A model generated the notes under the pieces. It was not told where the DNA came from, did no database searches, and worked only from the letters and a program-made list of their open reading frames with translations. Source: an uncultured Bacteroidales bacterium (lineage in GTDB: Bacteria > Bacteroidota > Bacteroidia > Bacteroidales > ML635J-15). From it: a DNA stretch of 6,740 bases. Shown in pieces: positions 1 through 5,894 of the stretch (position 1 is the stretch's first letter; every line of letters begins with the position of its first letter). Location of the stretch: positions 1-6,740 of the forward strand of contig CAJOEG010000152.1 in assembly GCA_905233405.1 (NCBI GenBank), read 5' to 3'. The position numbers and the translations under genes are program-made.

Positions 1-278
1 TATGCCGCCGCTTCGCAAATAGTACGCGCCGCGTAAGTTGTAGCCCATGCAGTACAGGTGTTGTATTCGCCCTGGTCCTTTATTCCGGGACAATATTTCT
101 TTAGCGAATACTGGCGTGGCATAGTGGCGTAATCTCTTGTTTCAAGGCGCGGACGATACTGTGTCTTGCCATCTTTTTCGGGCAGATATACACATCCTGA
201 CAAATGTTGTTGTGCGAAAAGCGGCATTCCAGCAAAAAGCAGGACAAGCACAGGAACTAAAAATTCTACACGTTTCAT
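1..278 (-). CDS. Secreted papain-like cysteine peptidase (family C1), N-terminal part, runs off the left edge
   Basis: Translating the minus strand from the ATG at 278 gives 92 residues with no stop before the window edge. Residues 1-22 form a signal peptide (KR, then a hydrophobic stretch, ending LFA|QQ), so the product is exported. Residues 66-79 carry the papain active-site pattern GIKDQGEYNTCTAWA: Gln69 would be the oxyanion-hole residue and Cys75 the nucleophile, six residues apart as in papain (Gln19/Cys25). The catalytic His and Asn lie beyond the window, so activity cannot be confirmed. There is no long propeptide: only about 45 residues separate the signal peptide from the active site. 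The start lies 12 nt after the stop of the caspase-like gene on the same strand, so the two are probably one transcript. An LSGC sequence at residues 26-29 resembles a lipobox but is displaced from the hydrophobic core. Family assignment is fairly secure; substrate and role are unknown. Confidence 0.82.
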   Translation of the reverse strand, partial: MKRVEFLVPVLVLLFAGMPLFAQQHLSGCVYLPEKDGKTQYRPRLETRDYATMPRQYSLKKYCPGIKDQGEYNTCTAWATTYAARTICEAAA

Positions 279-290
279 AATGATTACATT

Positions 291-2099
291 TTACTGTCTG
301 TTGAAATAGAAATCACCAGTAAATGACGACGACATCCACGGACGCTGTGCGTTCTTTGTCTTGTCGATGACATCGGAGCCTACCATCTTCAAAAACTGCA
401 ACACATCGATATTCGGATATTCAAGTGCGCTTAGAAAAGCCTCGGTATATGGGCTGTTTCTTCCTTGCCCGTCAAGTGCAGTATGTCCAGGTGCAGTCGA
501 AAACGAGATTATTGTTCCAGCAGGAGCATTCATTATCGAAAGTCCAAAACTTTCGGCACCTCTGTGCCATGACCGTGAAATAGGGTCGTTTCGGCAGGCA
601 TCAAGCACTACAATGTTGAGTTTGCAGTTAGAGTCTTCCATTATGCCGAGTATTCTGTCCATATCAACGCACTTATACTTGATGTTGTCTTCGGCAAGAT
701 TGTCGATGTCGGTTGGCAGGAGATAGTTTACTCCCTTGCTCTGTATTCCGTGACCAGCATAGTAGAACAAAGCCACATCGTAGTCCCTTGCCTTCAGCCC
801 GAAGTTTGTAAGCTCCCTGTCCATTGTCTCAAGGTTGGCATCAAGCTTCAGTATAACTTCAAAACCAAGCGTCTTCAACTTTTCGGACACATCGGTTGCA
901 TCGTTCCTTGGATTTGTCAGGTTCATAAGCTCGTTGCTGTAGTTTGAATTTCCAACAACCATTGCAATGCGTTTGTCGTTGTATTCGCGCGACTGAACAA
1001 CAGCCTGATAGGTAACAACCCTTTCGGTGGTGGCGATTCCTTCAATGTTGCGCACACTTGCGACAATACGGTTTAGCCCGTCGGCAAGGGTAATGGTCTT
1101 CTCTACGGTCATATCATAGTCGTCGGCTTCCACCACGCTGATTCCGCGTTCCTGCACGCCGTTAAGCATAATGTTTACATCTTCAATCTTTGAATCGGAC
1201 TTTATGCCTAGTTTCATCTTGTAGTCACGCTTCGATGACGACGGTTCAAACTCAAGCCACTCTACCGAAGCCAGATTCTTTCCTCCAAGACTGTAAATTA
1301 CCGATTTCTCCTCGCGTTTTGTACCAGCCGCATTAGTAACAGCAACCTCTATGACGTTGGAACCATCTTTGAGTGTAAGAATGCCCTGTATGTTAATGTC
1401 AAATCCCAAACCTTTTATCTCTCGCATTCCTTTGGCCGGTTCGCCATTAAGCAGTATCGTTACGTTTTCAACCTTCGATTTCGACTTAATGCCCAAATAC
1501 AACTGTATGCTGCTGGAAATTACAACTTGTTTAAAATCAAGCCATTGAATTTCTGCAAGTACTTTGTCTGCCACATCACTATGCGACTTTTCAATCCAGT
1601 ATTTTGCTTGAGCTTCATCTTTTTCTACGCCATAGCCTTTGGCATAGCACAGCGACAAATCCCTTTGTGCATCGACATTGCCCTGTTCGGCAGCCTTTTT
1701 TAACCAGAACACAGCCTGCTGGTAATCCTTTTTGAAGCCATCGTTACCCAAATACCAGTAGCCAAGAACGGCCTGACCGTTGGCAAAGCCCTGTTCTGCA
1801 TACTTTTTCATATAGTTCACAGCCTTTGTCTTGTCGGAGTCGCGGTACTGCATTGCAAGTATGAATTGCGAATCGGCATCTCCCTGCTCGGCAGCCCTGC
1901 CGTACCAGTAAAGAGCCTTTTCAACATCTCTAGGAACACCGTTATCCCTCCCTGTAAGGTAGAGTTCTCCCAAAAACTTCTGCATACTTAAATCACCAAT
2001 GTCAGCCTGTCTTGTCCATACCGAAACTTCGTCCTGTTGTGCTACAATAGTGCCTAAAGACAAGAATATAACTAATAGTATTGAAAATATTTTATTCAT
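291..2099 (-). CDS. Secreted Sel1-repeat / caspase-like (peptidase C14) protein
   Basis: The product is 602 aa from the ATG at 2099. The frame stays open up to a TTG at 2129, but starting at 2099 puts a clean signal peptide at the very N-terminus (MNKIF, hydrophobic core, cut near A20|QQ), so ATG 2099 is chosen. Domains in order: four Sel1-like repeats (about residues 32-73, 74-104, 105-140, 141-175; the second is shortened to 31 residues) with the AEQG and KAxxWxxxAA pattern; two tandem copies of a predicted beta-rich module (about 184-269 and 278-364, each with LGIKSxSK, LNG and LxDGxN); and a C14 caspase domain (about 376-600). The catalytic dyad is visible: His450 in FYYAGHG and Cys502 in LDACRN, followed by the usual SFSTAPG and a closing GDFYF. 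The protein should act in the periplasm or at the surface, with Sel1 repeats for protein binding and the C-terminal domain as a cysteine protease. It heads an operon with the papain-like gene. The substrate is unknown. Confidence 0.92.
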   Translation of the reverse strand: MNKIFSILLVIFLSLGTIVAQQDEVSVWTRQADIGDLSMQKFLGELYLTGRDNGVPRDVEKALYWYGRAAEQGDADSQFILAMQYRDSDKTKAVNYMKKYAEQGFANGQAVLGYWYLGNDGFKKDYQQAVFWLKKAAEQGNVDAQRDLSLCYAKGYGVEKDEAQAKYWIEKSHSDVADKVLAEIQWLDFKQVVISSSIQLYLGIKSKSKVENVTILLNGEPAKGMREIKGLGFDINIQGILTLKDGSNVIEVAVTNAAGTKREEKSVIYSLGGKNLASVEWLEFEPSSSKRDYKMKLGIKSDSKIEDVNIMLNGVQERGISVVEADDYDMTVEKTITLADGLNRIVASVRNIEGIATTERVVTYQAVVQSREYNDKRIAMVVGNSNYSNELMNLTNPRNDATDVSEKLKTLGFEVILKLDANLETMDRELTNFGLKARDYDVALFYYAGHGIQSKGVNYLLPTDIDNLAEDNIKYKCVDMDRILGIMEDSNCKLNIVVLDACRNDPISRSWHRGAESFGLSIMNAPAGTIISFSTAPGHTALDGQGRNSPYTEAFLSALEYPNIDVLQFLKMVGSDVIDKTKNAQRPWMSSSFTGDFYFNRQ

Positions 2100-2157
2100 A
2101 TCTTTCTGATAAAAATTGTCAAATTTCAAATAAAAAAATAGAAATAAATATAAAATG

Positions 2158-2191
2158 CAAAGTTAATAAACTTAAATTATTAGATTACAAA
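2158..2191 (-). promoter_or_regulatory. Bacteroidota-type promoter for the caspase-like gene
   Basis: On the minus strand, TAACTTTG (2165-2158) matches the -7 consensus TAnnTTTG exactly. A TTTG (2191-2188) lies 22 nt upstream, one more than the usual 19-21. The predicted transcript would begin near 2152, leaving a leader of about 50 A/T-rich nucleotides before the ATG at 2099. This placement also makes the TTG start at 2129 possible in principle, so it does not decide the start by itself. Because the promoter lies just downstream of the nucleotidyltransferase gene, the peptidase pair is probably its own transcription unit. Confidence 0.55.
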
Positions 2192-2295
2192 TTCTCTGTA
2201 ATTTTACTATTATTTGCTAAAAAAGAAAGATAATTCGTATTTTTGGTGTATGCGATTACTCTTAAGTTTTTTTGATGCTTTAAGCTCTAAGGAAA

Positions 2296-3102
2296 TTATT
2301 TTTCCTGAGAAGAAAAACTCAACACCATTTCTTTTAATAGGATGTCCAAATTCGATGAATTATCGCAGTGGTTCATTTCGGGACGATAGTTTGGAATAAT
2401 CTGTTCGAAGTGGTTTGCCCAGTGGCGAGCATACTCCACCAGCTCGGCATATACTTCGGCATTGTCGTTTTTCTTGCTTTGCCTTTTCAGATCAATCAAT
2501 TCATAGATTTTCTGTCGGATAGATTCGTCTTCTACAGTGTTTTGTGTCAATTCGGAGAAAAGTACAGGAGGCATTGTTTTGTGTTCCTCGACCCAACGGC
2601 AAGCCAAAATACCGCGCAAATAATACAGGAAGCGTTTGAGCGGATATGCATAGTTTTGCAGATAGCGCTTGTCGTGCTTGATATATATGCTTGCATAGTG
2701 GTACATTGTCTTGATGGGGTTGAAATAGGATGGTTCCAAAGCTTTCATCCGTGACAGAAACTCCTTGTCGGCACGGTAAATAATTGGAGAATGGAGCCAT
2801 TCCATCAGTGACGGATTTGACTTTTGAAACAGACGCAATGTCTTGCGTAGTTCCCAGCCAACAAGATCAACATTATCGTTGTACATTTCTTCAATAACAT
2901 CTCGGCCTTCGTTCACGTTTAGATACCAGTCGAGCTTGTTCACATAGACAAACCGCAAATCCCAGTCGCTTTCGCTGGAATGAAATCCCCAAGCCCTGCT
3001 TCCCGATTCGACAGCTAATAGAACCCTGACATCGTATTGCCGTTCAATATCTTCCAGATGTGAAAGAATGGCAGATTGCATATTGCTATTGTTTGTATTC
3101 AT
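2296..3102 (-). CDS. Predicted nucleotidyltransferase, RlaP/YcgL-like (Pol-beta superfamily)
   Basis: The product is 268 aa from the ATG at 3102; Met8 is a possible alternative start, and neither has a strong ribosome binding site. The N-terminal third carries the nucleotidyltransferase signature: Gly34-Ser35 in ESGSRAWGF, then Asp46 and Asp48 in SESDWDLRFVYV, the GS-x10-DxD arrangement that binds metal and NTP in the Pol-beta fold. A further conserved stretch, VDLVGWEL (residues 78-85), may supply the third acidic residue (Asp79). This GSRAWGF...SDxDxRFxYV pattern with a helical C-terminal half (LFQKSNPSLMEWL, YYLRGILACRWV) is typical of the predicted nucleotidyltransferases named RlaP, some of which lie beside RNA ligases; no ligase is visible here. 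The substrate is unknown for most members. There is no signal peptide, so it is cytoplasmic. It lies downstream of tRNA-Leu on the same strand but behind a terminator, and I found no clear TAnnTTTG promoter between 3103 and 3200. Confidence 0.88.
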   Translation of the reverse strand: MNTNNSNMQSAILSHLEDIERQYDVRVLLAVESGSRAWGFHSSESDWDLRFVYVNKLDWYLNVNEGRDVIEEMYNDNVDLVGWELRKTLRLFQKSNPSLMEWLHSPIIYRADKEFLSRMKALEPSYFNPIKTMYHYASIYIKHDKRYLQNYAYPLKRFLYYLRGILACRWVEEHKTMPPVLFSELTQNTVEDESIRQKIYELIDLKRQSKKNDNAEVYAELVEYARHWANHFEQIIPNYRPEMNHCDNSSNLDILLKEMVLSFSSQEK

Positions 3103-3200
3103 TTCTGTTTGTTGATTTGTATGATTAAAAAGTTGGCTCTCTGTAACTGATGGTATTGAATGTTTAATTTCTTATGTTTCTGCAGGATATCGCTAGATAC

Positions 3201-3225
3201 AAAAAAAGCGAATTGCTTCGCTTTT
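3201..3225 (-). terminator. Intrinsic terminator of tRNA-Leu
   Basis: The minus strand reads a 9-bp stem AAAAGCGAA / TTCGCTTTT with a GCAA (GNRA) loop, ending in a run of seven T. It begins 3 nt after the tRNA 3' end, so it should stop the tRNA transcript before the nucleotidyltransferase gene. The stem is perfect but A/T-rich at its base. Confidence 0.8.
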
Positions 3226-3228
3226 CTG

Positions 3229-3313
3229 TGCCCAGGACAGGACTTGAACCTGCACGCCCTTTGCGAGCACCAGCCCCTCAAGCTGGCGTGTCTACCAATT
3301 TCACCACCTGGGC
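3229..3313 (-). tRNA. tRNA-Leu (anticodon GAG)
   Basis: This is an 85-nt class II tRNA. The acceptor stem GCCCAGG pairs perfectly with CCTGGGC, followed by discriminator A (3229). The D-arm reads GTGAAATTGGTAGACAC, the usual leucine form. The anticodon stem CCAGC/GCTGG closes the loop TTGAGGG, giving anticodon GAG at 3279-3277, which reads CUC and CUU. The long variable arm (GCTC, loop GCAAA, GGGC) is the leucine/serine hallmark. The T-arm is GCAGG-TTCAAGT-CCTGT with one G-T wobble. CCA is not encoded: the next bases are CAG. The gene has its own promoter and terminator, so it is monocistronic. Small open frames crossing it on either strand are not genes. Confidence 0.97.
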
Positions 3314-3324
3314 AAACACGGGCG

Positions 3325-3355
3325 CAAAGGTAATGCCTTTTTTTGTTATGGCAAA
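3325..3355 (-). promoter_or_regulatory. Bacteroidota-type promoter for tRNA-Leu
   Basis: The minus strand has TTTG (3355-3352), exactly 19 nt, then TACCTTTG (3332-3325), a full match to TTTG-N19-TAnnTTTG. Transcription would start only a few bases before the mature 5' end at 3313, giving a very short 5' leader for RNase P to remove. Confidence 0.82.
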
Positions 3356-3392
3356 GAATTATTTGAAATATTTTTTGTGGTTCTAAGTTCAT

Positions 3393-3516
3393 GGGACTAA
3401 AGGCTAAAAGGCTTAAGGACTTGCCCCCCGGCGTTAGGCCATTGACGGTTTTAATGTTCTTAACGCAAATGGGGCATCTTGCCTTTAAGCCTTCTCTTCT
3501 TTAAGCCTTTTGTCCC
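3393..3516. repeat. Imperfect inverted repeat (palindromic intergenic element)
   Basis: The outer ends GGGAC (3393-3397) and GTCCC (3512-3516) are complementary. Inside them AAAAGGCTTAA (3406-3416) is an exact 11-nt complement of TTAAGCCTTTT (3501-3511). Further in, TGCCCC (3422-3427) pairs with GGGGCA (3471-3476), and GCGTTA (3431-3436) with TAACGC (3461-3466), around a central stretch of 24 nt. The arms differ in unit number: the left has an extra AAAGGCT copy at 3399-3405, and the right carries CTTTAAGCCTT twice (3483-3493 and 3499-3509). The element has no coding potential and lies between the two divergent promoters, outside both predicted transcripts. It may be a member of a dispersed palindromic repeat family (REP- or MITE-like); no other copy is present in this window. 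Confidence 0.65.
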
Positions 3517-3532
3517 AAATCGTCAATTGTAA

Positions 3533-3563
3533 TTCGTATATCGTAAATAAAATCGTAATTTTG
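3533..3563 (+). promoter_or_regulatory. Bacteroidota-type promoter for the Nudix gene
   Basis: TAATTTTG (3556-3563) fits TAnnTTTG exactly. The -33 position holds TTCG (3533-3536), one mismatch from TTTG, at the correct 19-nt spacing. Transcription would begin near 3570, only about 10 nt before the ATG at 3580, so the mRNA would be almost leaderless, with no Shine-Dalgarno sequence. The pentamer TCGTA occurs three times across the promoter (3534, 3541, 3553). Confidence 0.6.
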
Positions 3564-3579
3564 CGTAAAACAAATTGTT

Positions 3580-4191
3580 ATGGACAGATCGGTTTTGTCG
3601 TTGATGTTTAAGAATTTCAGTCGAGATGAAGCGGGGAAGTGTGCCGAAAAGATGCTTTCCGATTTCCAACGTGTATATTTTGAGAAATATTATGCCAATC
3701 CTTTTCCGTTGTGTAGGTCGGCTGTGATGATATTGCTCTTTGTCAGAAATGCTAGGTTGAAGACCATAATGATTGAGCGTACCGATATAGGGAAGCATGC
3801 TGGTCAAATTTCTTTTCCTGGTGGGAAATGGGAATCTTCGGATGCCGACAATATAGCTACGGCAATTCGTGAGACAAAGGAGGAAATAGGTATTAATGTA
3901 CTTCGCGATGATGTAGTTGGAGAACTGCTTCCTGTGAAAGTGCCTGTCAGTAGCTTTGAGATTTTCCCTGTTGTGGCATTTGTAGAAGGGATAGGGAATT
4001 TTTCAAAATCAGAAAACGAGGTTAGAAGAATCCTTGAGGTAGATATTGAGGATTTGCACGATTCGTTGGATACTAGGTCTGTAATAGTATCAGGAAAGCA
4101 ATATGATGTGCCTAGCTTTATTTGTGGAAAATCGGTGGTTTGGGGGGCAACGGCTATGATTGTGGCGGAGTTGTTTTCTGTGATAAGATAG
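3580..4191 (+). CDS. Nudix hydrolase, CoA pyrophosphatase type
   Basis: The product is 203 aa, starting at the ATG at 3580 just downstream of a matching promoter. Residues 66-82 (ERTDIGKHAGQISFPGG) carry the element that marks CoA-type Nudix enzymes (R-S/T ... HAGQxSFPGG). It runs into the Nudix helix, with Arg97-Glu98 and Glu101-Glu102 in RETKEEIGI; these acidic residues bind the catalytic metal. The Glu expected eight residues before Arg97 is Ala, but CoA-type members have a variant box with DAD at this region. The C-terminal FICGKSVVWGATAMIV is also typical. Known relatives (NudL, NUDT7, PCD1) split CoA or its oxidised forms into 3',5'-ADP and phosphopantetheine, so the likely role is CoA turnover or clean-up in the cytoplasm. 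The length is normal for the family. I see no convincing terminator after it, and the 200-nt gap to pepD is A/T-rich and otherwise featureless. Confidence 0.9.
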   Translation: MDRSVLSLMFKNFSRDEAGKCAEKMLSDFQRVYFEKYYANPFPLCRSAVMILLFVRNARLKTIMIERTDIGKHAGQISFPGGKWESSDADNIATAIRETKEEIGINVLRDDVVGELLPVKVPVSSFEIFPVVAFVEGIGNFSKSENEVRRILEVDIEDLHDSLDTRSVIVSGKQYDVPSFICGKSVVWGATAMIVAELFSVIR

Positions 4192-4354
4192 TGCAGTTTA
4201 ATTTTCGTTTGTCGCATACTTTTTTTACGTTATTTGGTTTCTCGATTCAGAAATATTTCTTATATTTCCTCTAAAGAAAAATTATAATATATTGACTATC
4301 AACGCCAAATTTTCTTTATTATACTGGCATAAAAATCAATAATTTTTATGTAAG

Positions 4355-4391
4355 TTTAAAAATTCAAACAAATTAAAAAACAAATAAAATT
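4355..4391 (+). promoter_or_regulatory. A-rich, G-free translation leader of pepD
   Basis: The 37 nt directly before the pepD ATG contain no G and only three C; the rest is mostly A, with AAAA at positions -6 to -3. There is no Shine-Dalgarno sequence. Bacteroidota usually initiate without one, and A-rich, unstructured leaders with A near -3 and -6 are linked to strong translation there. A weak -7-like TAAGTTTA overlaps its start (4351-4358), but no -33 TTTG sits at the right distance, so the promoter is unresolved. Confidence 0.45.
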
Positions 4392-5849
4392 ATGAGTGAA
4401 ATCACAAAATTGAATCCACAGGGTGTATGGAAGAATTTCTATTCACTGACACAGATTCCGCGTCCATCAAAGCACGAAGCAAAAGTTGTGGCTTTTGTTA
4501 AGGAATTTGGCGAAAAGTTAGGCCTCGAAACTGTAGTCGATGAAATCGGCAACGTAATAATCCGCAAGCCTGCAACTCCGGGTATGGAAAACCGCAAGGG
4601 CGTTATCCTTCAGGGACACCTCGACATGGTTCCACAGAAGAACAACGAGAAGGTTCACGACTTCACAAAGGATCCGATTGAAACCATCATCGATGGCGAA
4701 TGGGTACGCGCAAACCAGACTACCCTCGGCGCCGACAACGGTATGGGTTGTGCTGCTGCAATGGCAGTCCTCGAATCGAAGGATCTCGTTCACGGACCAA
4801 TCGAAGCCCTCTTCACAATCGATGAGGAAACCGGTATGACTGGTGCTAACCACCTGAAGGCTGGTATGCTCAAGGGCGACATCCTTATGAACCTCGACTC
4901 CGAGACCGAAGGAGAACTTTATGTTGGTTGCGCTGGTGGCGTTGACGTAAACGTAACTATGAAGTACGACGAATGCGCAGCTCCTGCTGGTTACACTGCT
5001 TATCGCATCGATGTTAAGGGTTTGAATGGTGGTCACAGCGGTATGGACATCAACATCGGTCGTGCAAACGCCAATAAGCTCCTCGTTAGATTCCTCAACC
5101 ACTGCCTCTACAAGACCGATATGCGTCTTGCAGAAATTAAGGGCGGTGACATGCGCAACGCTATCCCACGCGAGGCTTACGCAATAGTTCTCATCGCTAA
5201 TGCCGACTGCGCAAACTTCGAGGCAGAAGTTGCAAAGTTCGACGGCTTCTACAAGAGCGAATTCGCAGCTACCGAAAAGGGTATTGCTCTCTGCGCCGCA
5301 AAGGTTGCTATGCCTGCAAAGGTTGCCGAAAAGGAAATCGGCGAAAAGATAATCAAGGCTACATTCGTATGTCCTCACGGTGTTGTAAGAATGAGCGACT
5401 CGATGCCTGGTTTGGTTGAAACATCGAACAACTTGGCAATCGTTGAGTGCAAGGACGGTAACTTCAGCGTTAAGTGCCTAACCCGTAGCTCAGTAGAATC
5501 GGCAAAGAAGGGTACAATGTACAAGATTGGTACTGTTTTCGACCTGATTGGTGCAAATGTTGAATTCTCTGGTTCGTACCCGGGATGGAATCCAAACATG
5601 AACTCGCCAATCCTCAACACAATGAAGGACTGCTACAAGCGTCTGTTCAACGAGGAAGCAAAGGTTATGGCTATCCACGCTGGTCTGGAATGCGGTCTGT
5701 TGGGCTTCGTTTATCCTAACTGGGATATGATTTCATTTGGTCCGACCATCGAACATCCGCACTCACCGGTTGAGAGAGTAAATGTTGCTTCGGTTGAGAA
5801 GTTCTGGAAGTTCTTGGTTGAAACCTTGAAGAATGTTCCTGTAAAGTAA
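4392..5849 (+). CDS. pepD: Aminoacyl-histidine dipeptidase (peptidase D, M20 family)
   Basis: The product is 485 aa, the full family length (E. coli PepD is of very similar size). It is a cytoplasmic di-zinc exopeptidase that splits X-His and other dipeptides during peptide turnover. All metal and catalytic positions are visible: His76 and Asp78 in GHLDMV, the bridging Asp115 in GADNG, the catalytic base Glu145 with zinc ligand Glu146 in DEETG, Asp169 in NLDSE, and His457 in EHPHSPVE. NGGHSG (residues 212-217) is the conserved motif of the inserted lid/dimerisation domain (about 190-385), whose His reaches the partner active site. There is no signal peptide. Codon use differs from the neighbours: after about 40 codons lysine is mostly AAG and leucine often CTC, with frequent AAC, GAC and TTC. 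Together with the A-rich leader, this suggests high expression. It ends at a strong terminator and converges on the thioredoxin-like gene. Confidence 0.97.
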   Translation: MSEITKLNPQGVWKNFYSLTQIPRPSKHEAKVVAFVKEFGEKLGLETVVDEIGNVIIRKPATPGMENRKGVILQGHLDMVPQKNNEKVHDFTKDPIETIIDGEWVRANQTTLGADNGMGCAAAMAVLESKDLVHGPIEALFTIDEETGMTGANHLKAGMLKGDILMNLDSETEGELYVGCAGGVDVNVTMKYDECAAPAGYTAYRIDVKGLNGGHSGMDINIGRANANKLLVRFLNHCLYKTDMRLAEIKGGDMRNAIPREAYAIVLIANADCANFEAEVAKFDGFYKSEFAATEKGIALCAAKVAMPAKVAEKEIGEKIIKATFVCPHGVVRMSDSMPGLVETSNNLAIVECKDGNFSVKCLTRSSVESAKKGTMYKIGTVFDLIGANVEFSGSYPGWNPNMNSPILNTMKDCYKRLFNEEAKVMAIHAGLECGLLGFVYPNWDMISFGPTIEHPHSPVERVNVASVEKFWKFLVETLKNVPVK

Positions 5850-5868
5850 GAATTGTAATTATGAATAG

Positions 5869-5894
5869 AAAAGGCGGAGAAATCCGCCTTTTTT
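5869..5894 (+). terminator. Bidirectional intrinsic terminator between convergent genes
   Basis: A perfect 10-bp stem AAAAGGCGGA (5869-5878) / TCCGCCTTTT (5883-5892) is closed by a GAAA tetraloop and followed by TT on the plus strand. It lies 19 nt after the pepD stop. On the minus strand the same stem starts directly at the end of the thioredoxin-like gene and ends in TTTT, so it can serve both converging units. The UAA of the minus-strand gene (5895-5893) overlaps the plus-strand T-run. Confidence 0.93.

Noticed and set aside
190..202. Lipobox-like LSGC in the C1 peptidase (residues 26-29)
   Set aside because: It is separated from the hydrophobic core by QQH after a good signal peptidase I site (LFA|QQ), so lipidation is less likely, though not excluded.
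2099..2129. TTG start at 2129 for the caspase-like protein
   Set aside because: It would put ten charged and polar residues before the signal peptide; the ATG at 2099 gives a standard one.
2130..2295. Possible terminator after the nucleotidyltransferase gene (CTTAA/TTAAG pairing near 2260-2283)
   Set aside because: The stem is only about 5 bp of A/T-rich pairs and has no T-run after it.
3099..3392. Open frames on both strands crossing the tRNA-Leu gene
   Set aside because: They translate the tRNA itself; the cloverleaf, promoter and terminator explain the sequence fully.
3804..4217. A 137-codon minus-strand frame opposite the Nudix gene
   Set aside because: It is a shadow of the Nudix coding sequence, with no start signals and no domain.
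4292..4325. Sigma-70-like TTGACT ... TATTAT before pepD
   Set aside because: The spacing is 19 nt, and the other promoters in the window follow the TTTG/TAnnTTTG form; a chance match is likely in DNA this A/T-rich.
4518..5378. A 286-codon open frame on the minus strand inside pepD
   Set aside because: It is antisense to a fully motif-complete pepD, has no recognisable domain, and is rich in Cys, Val and Ser, as expected from the reverse reading of biased codons.
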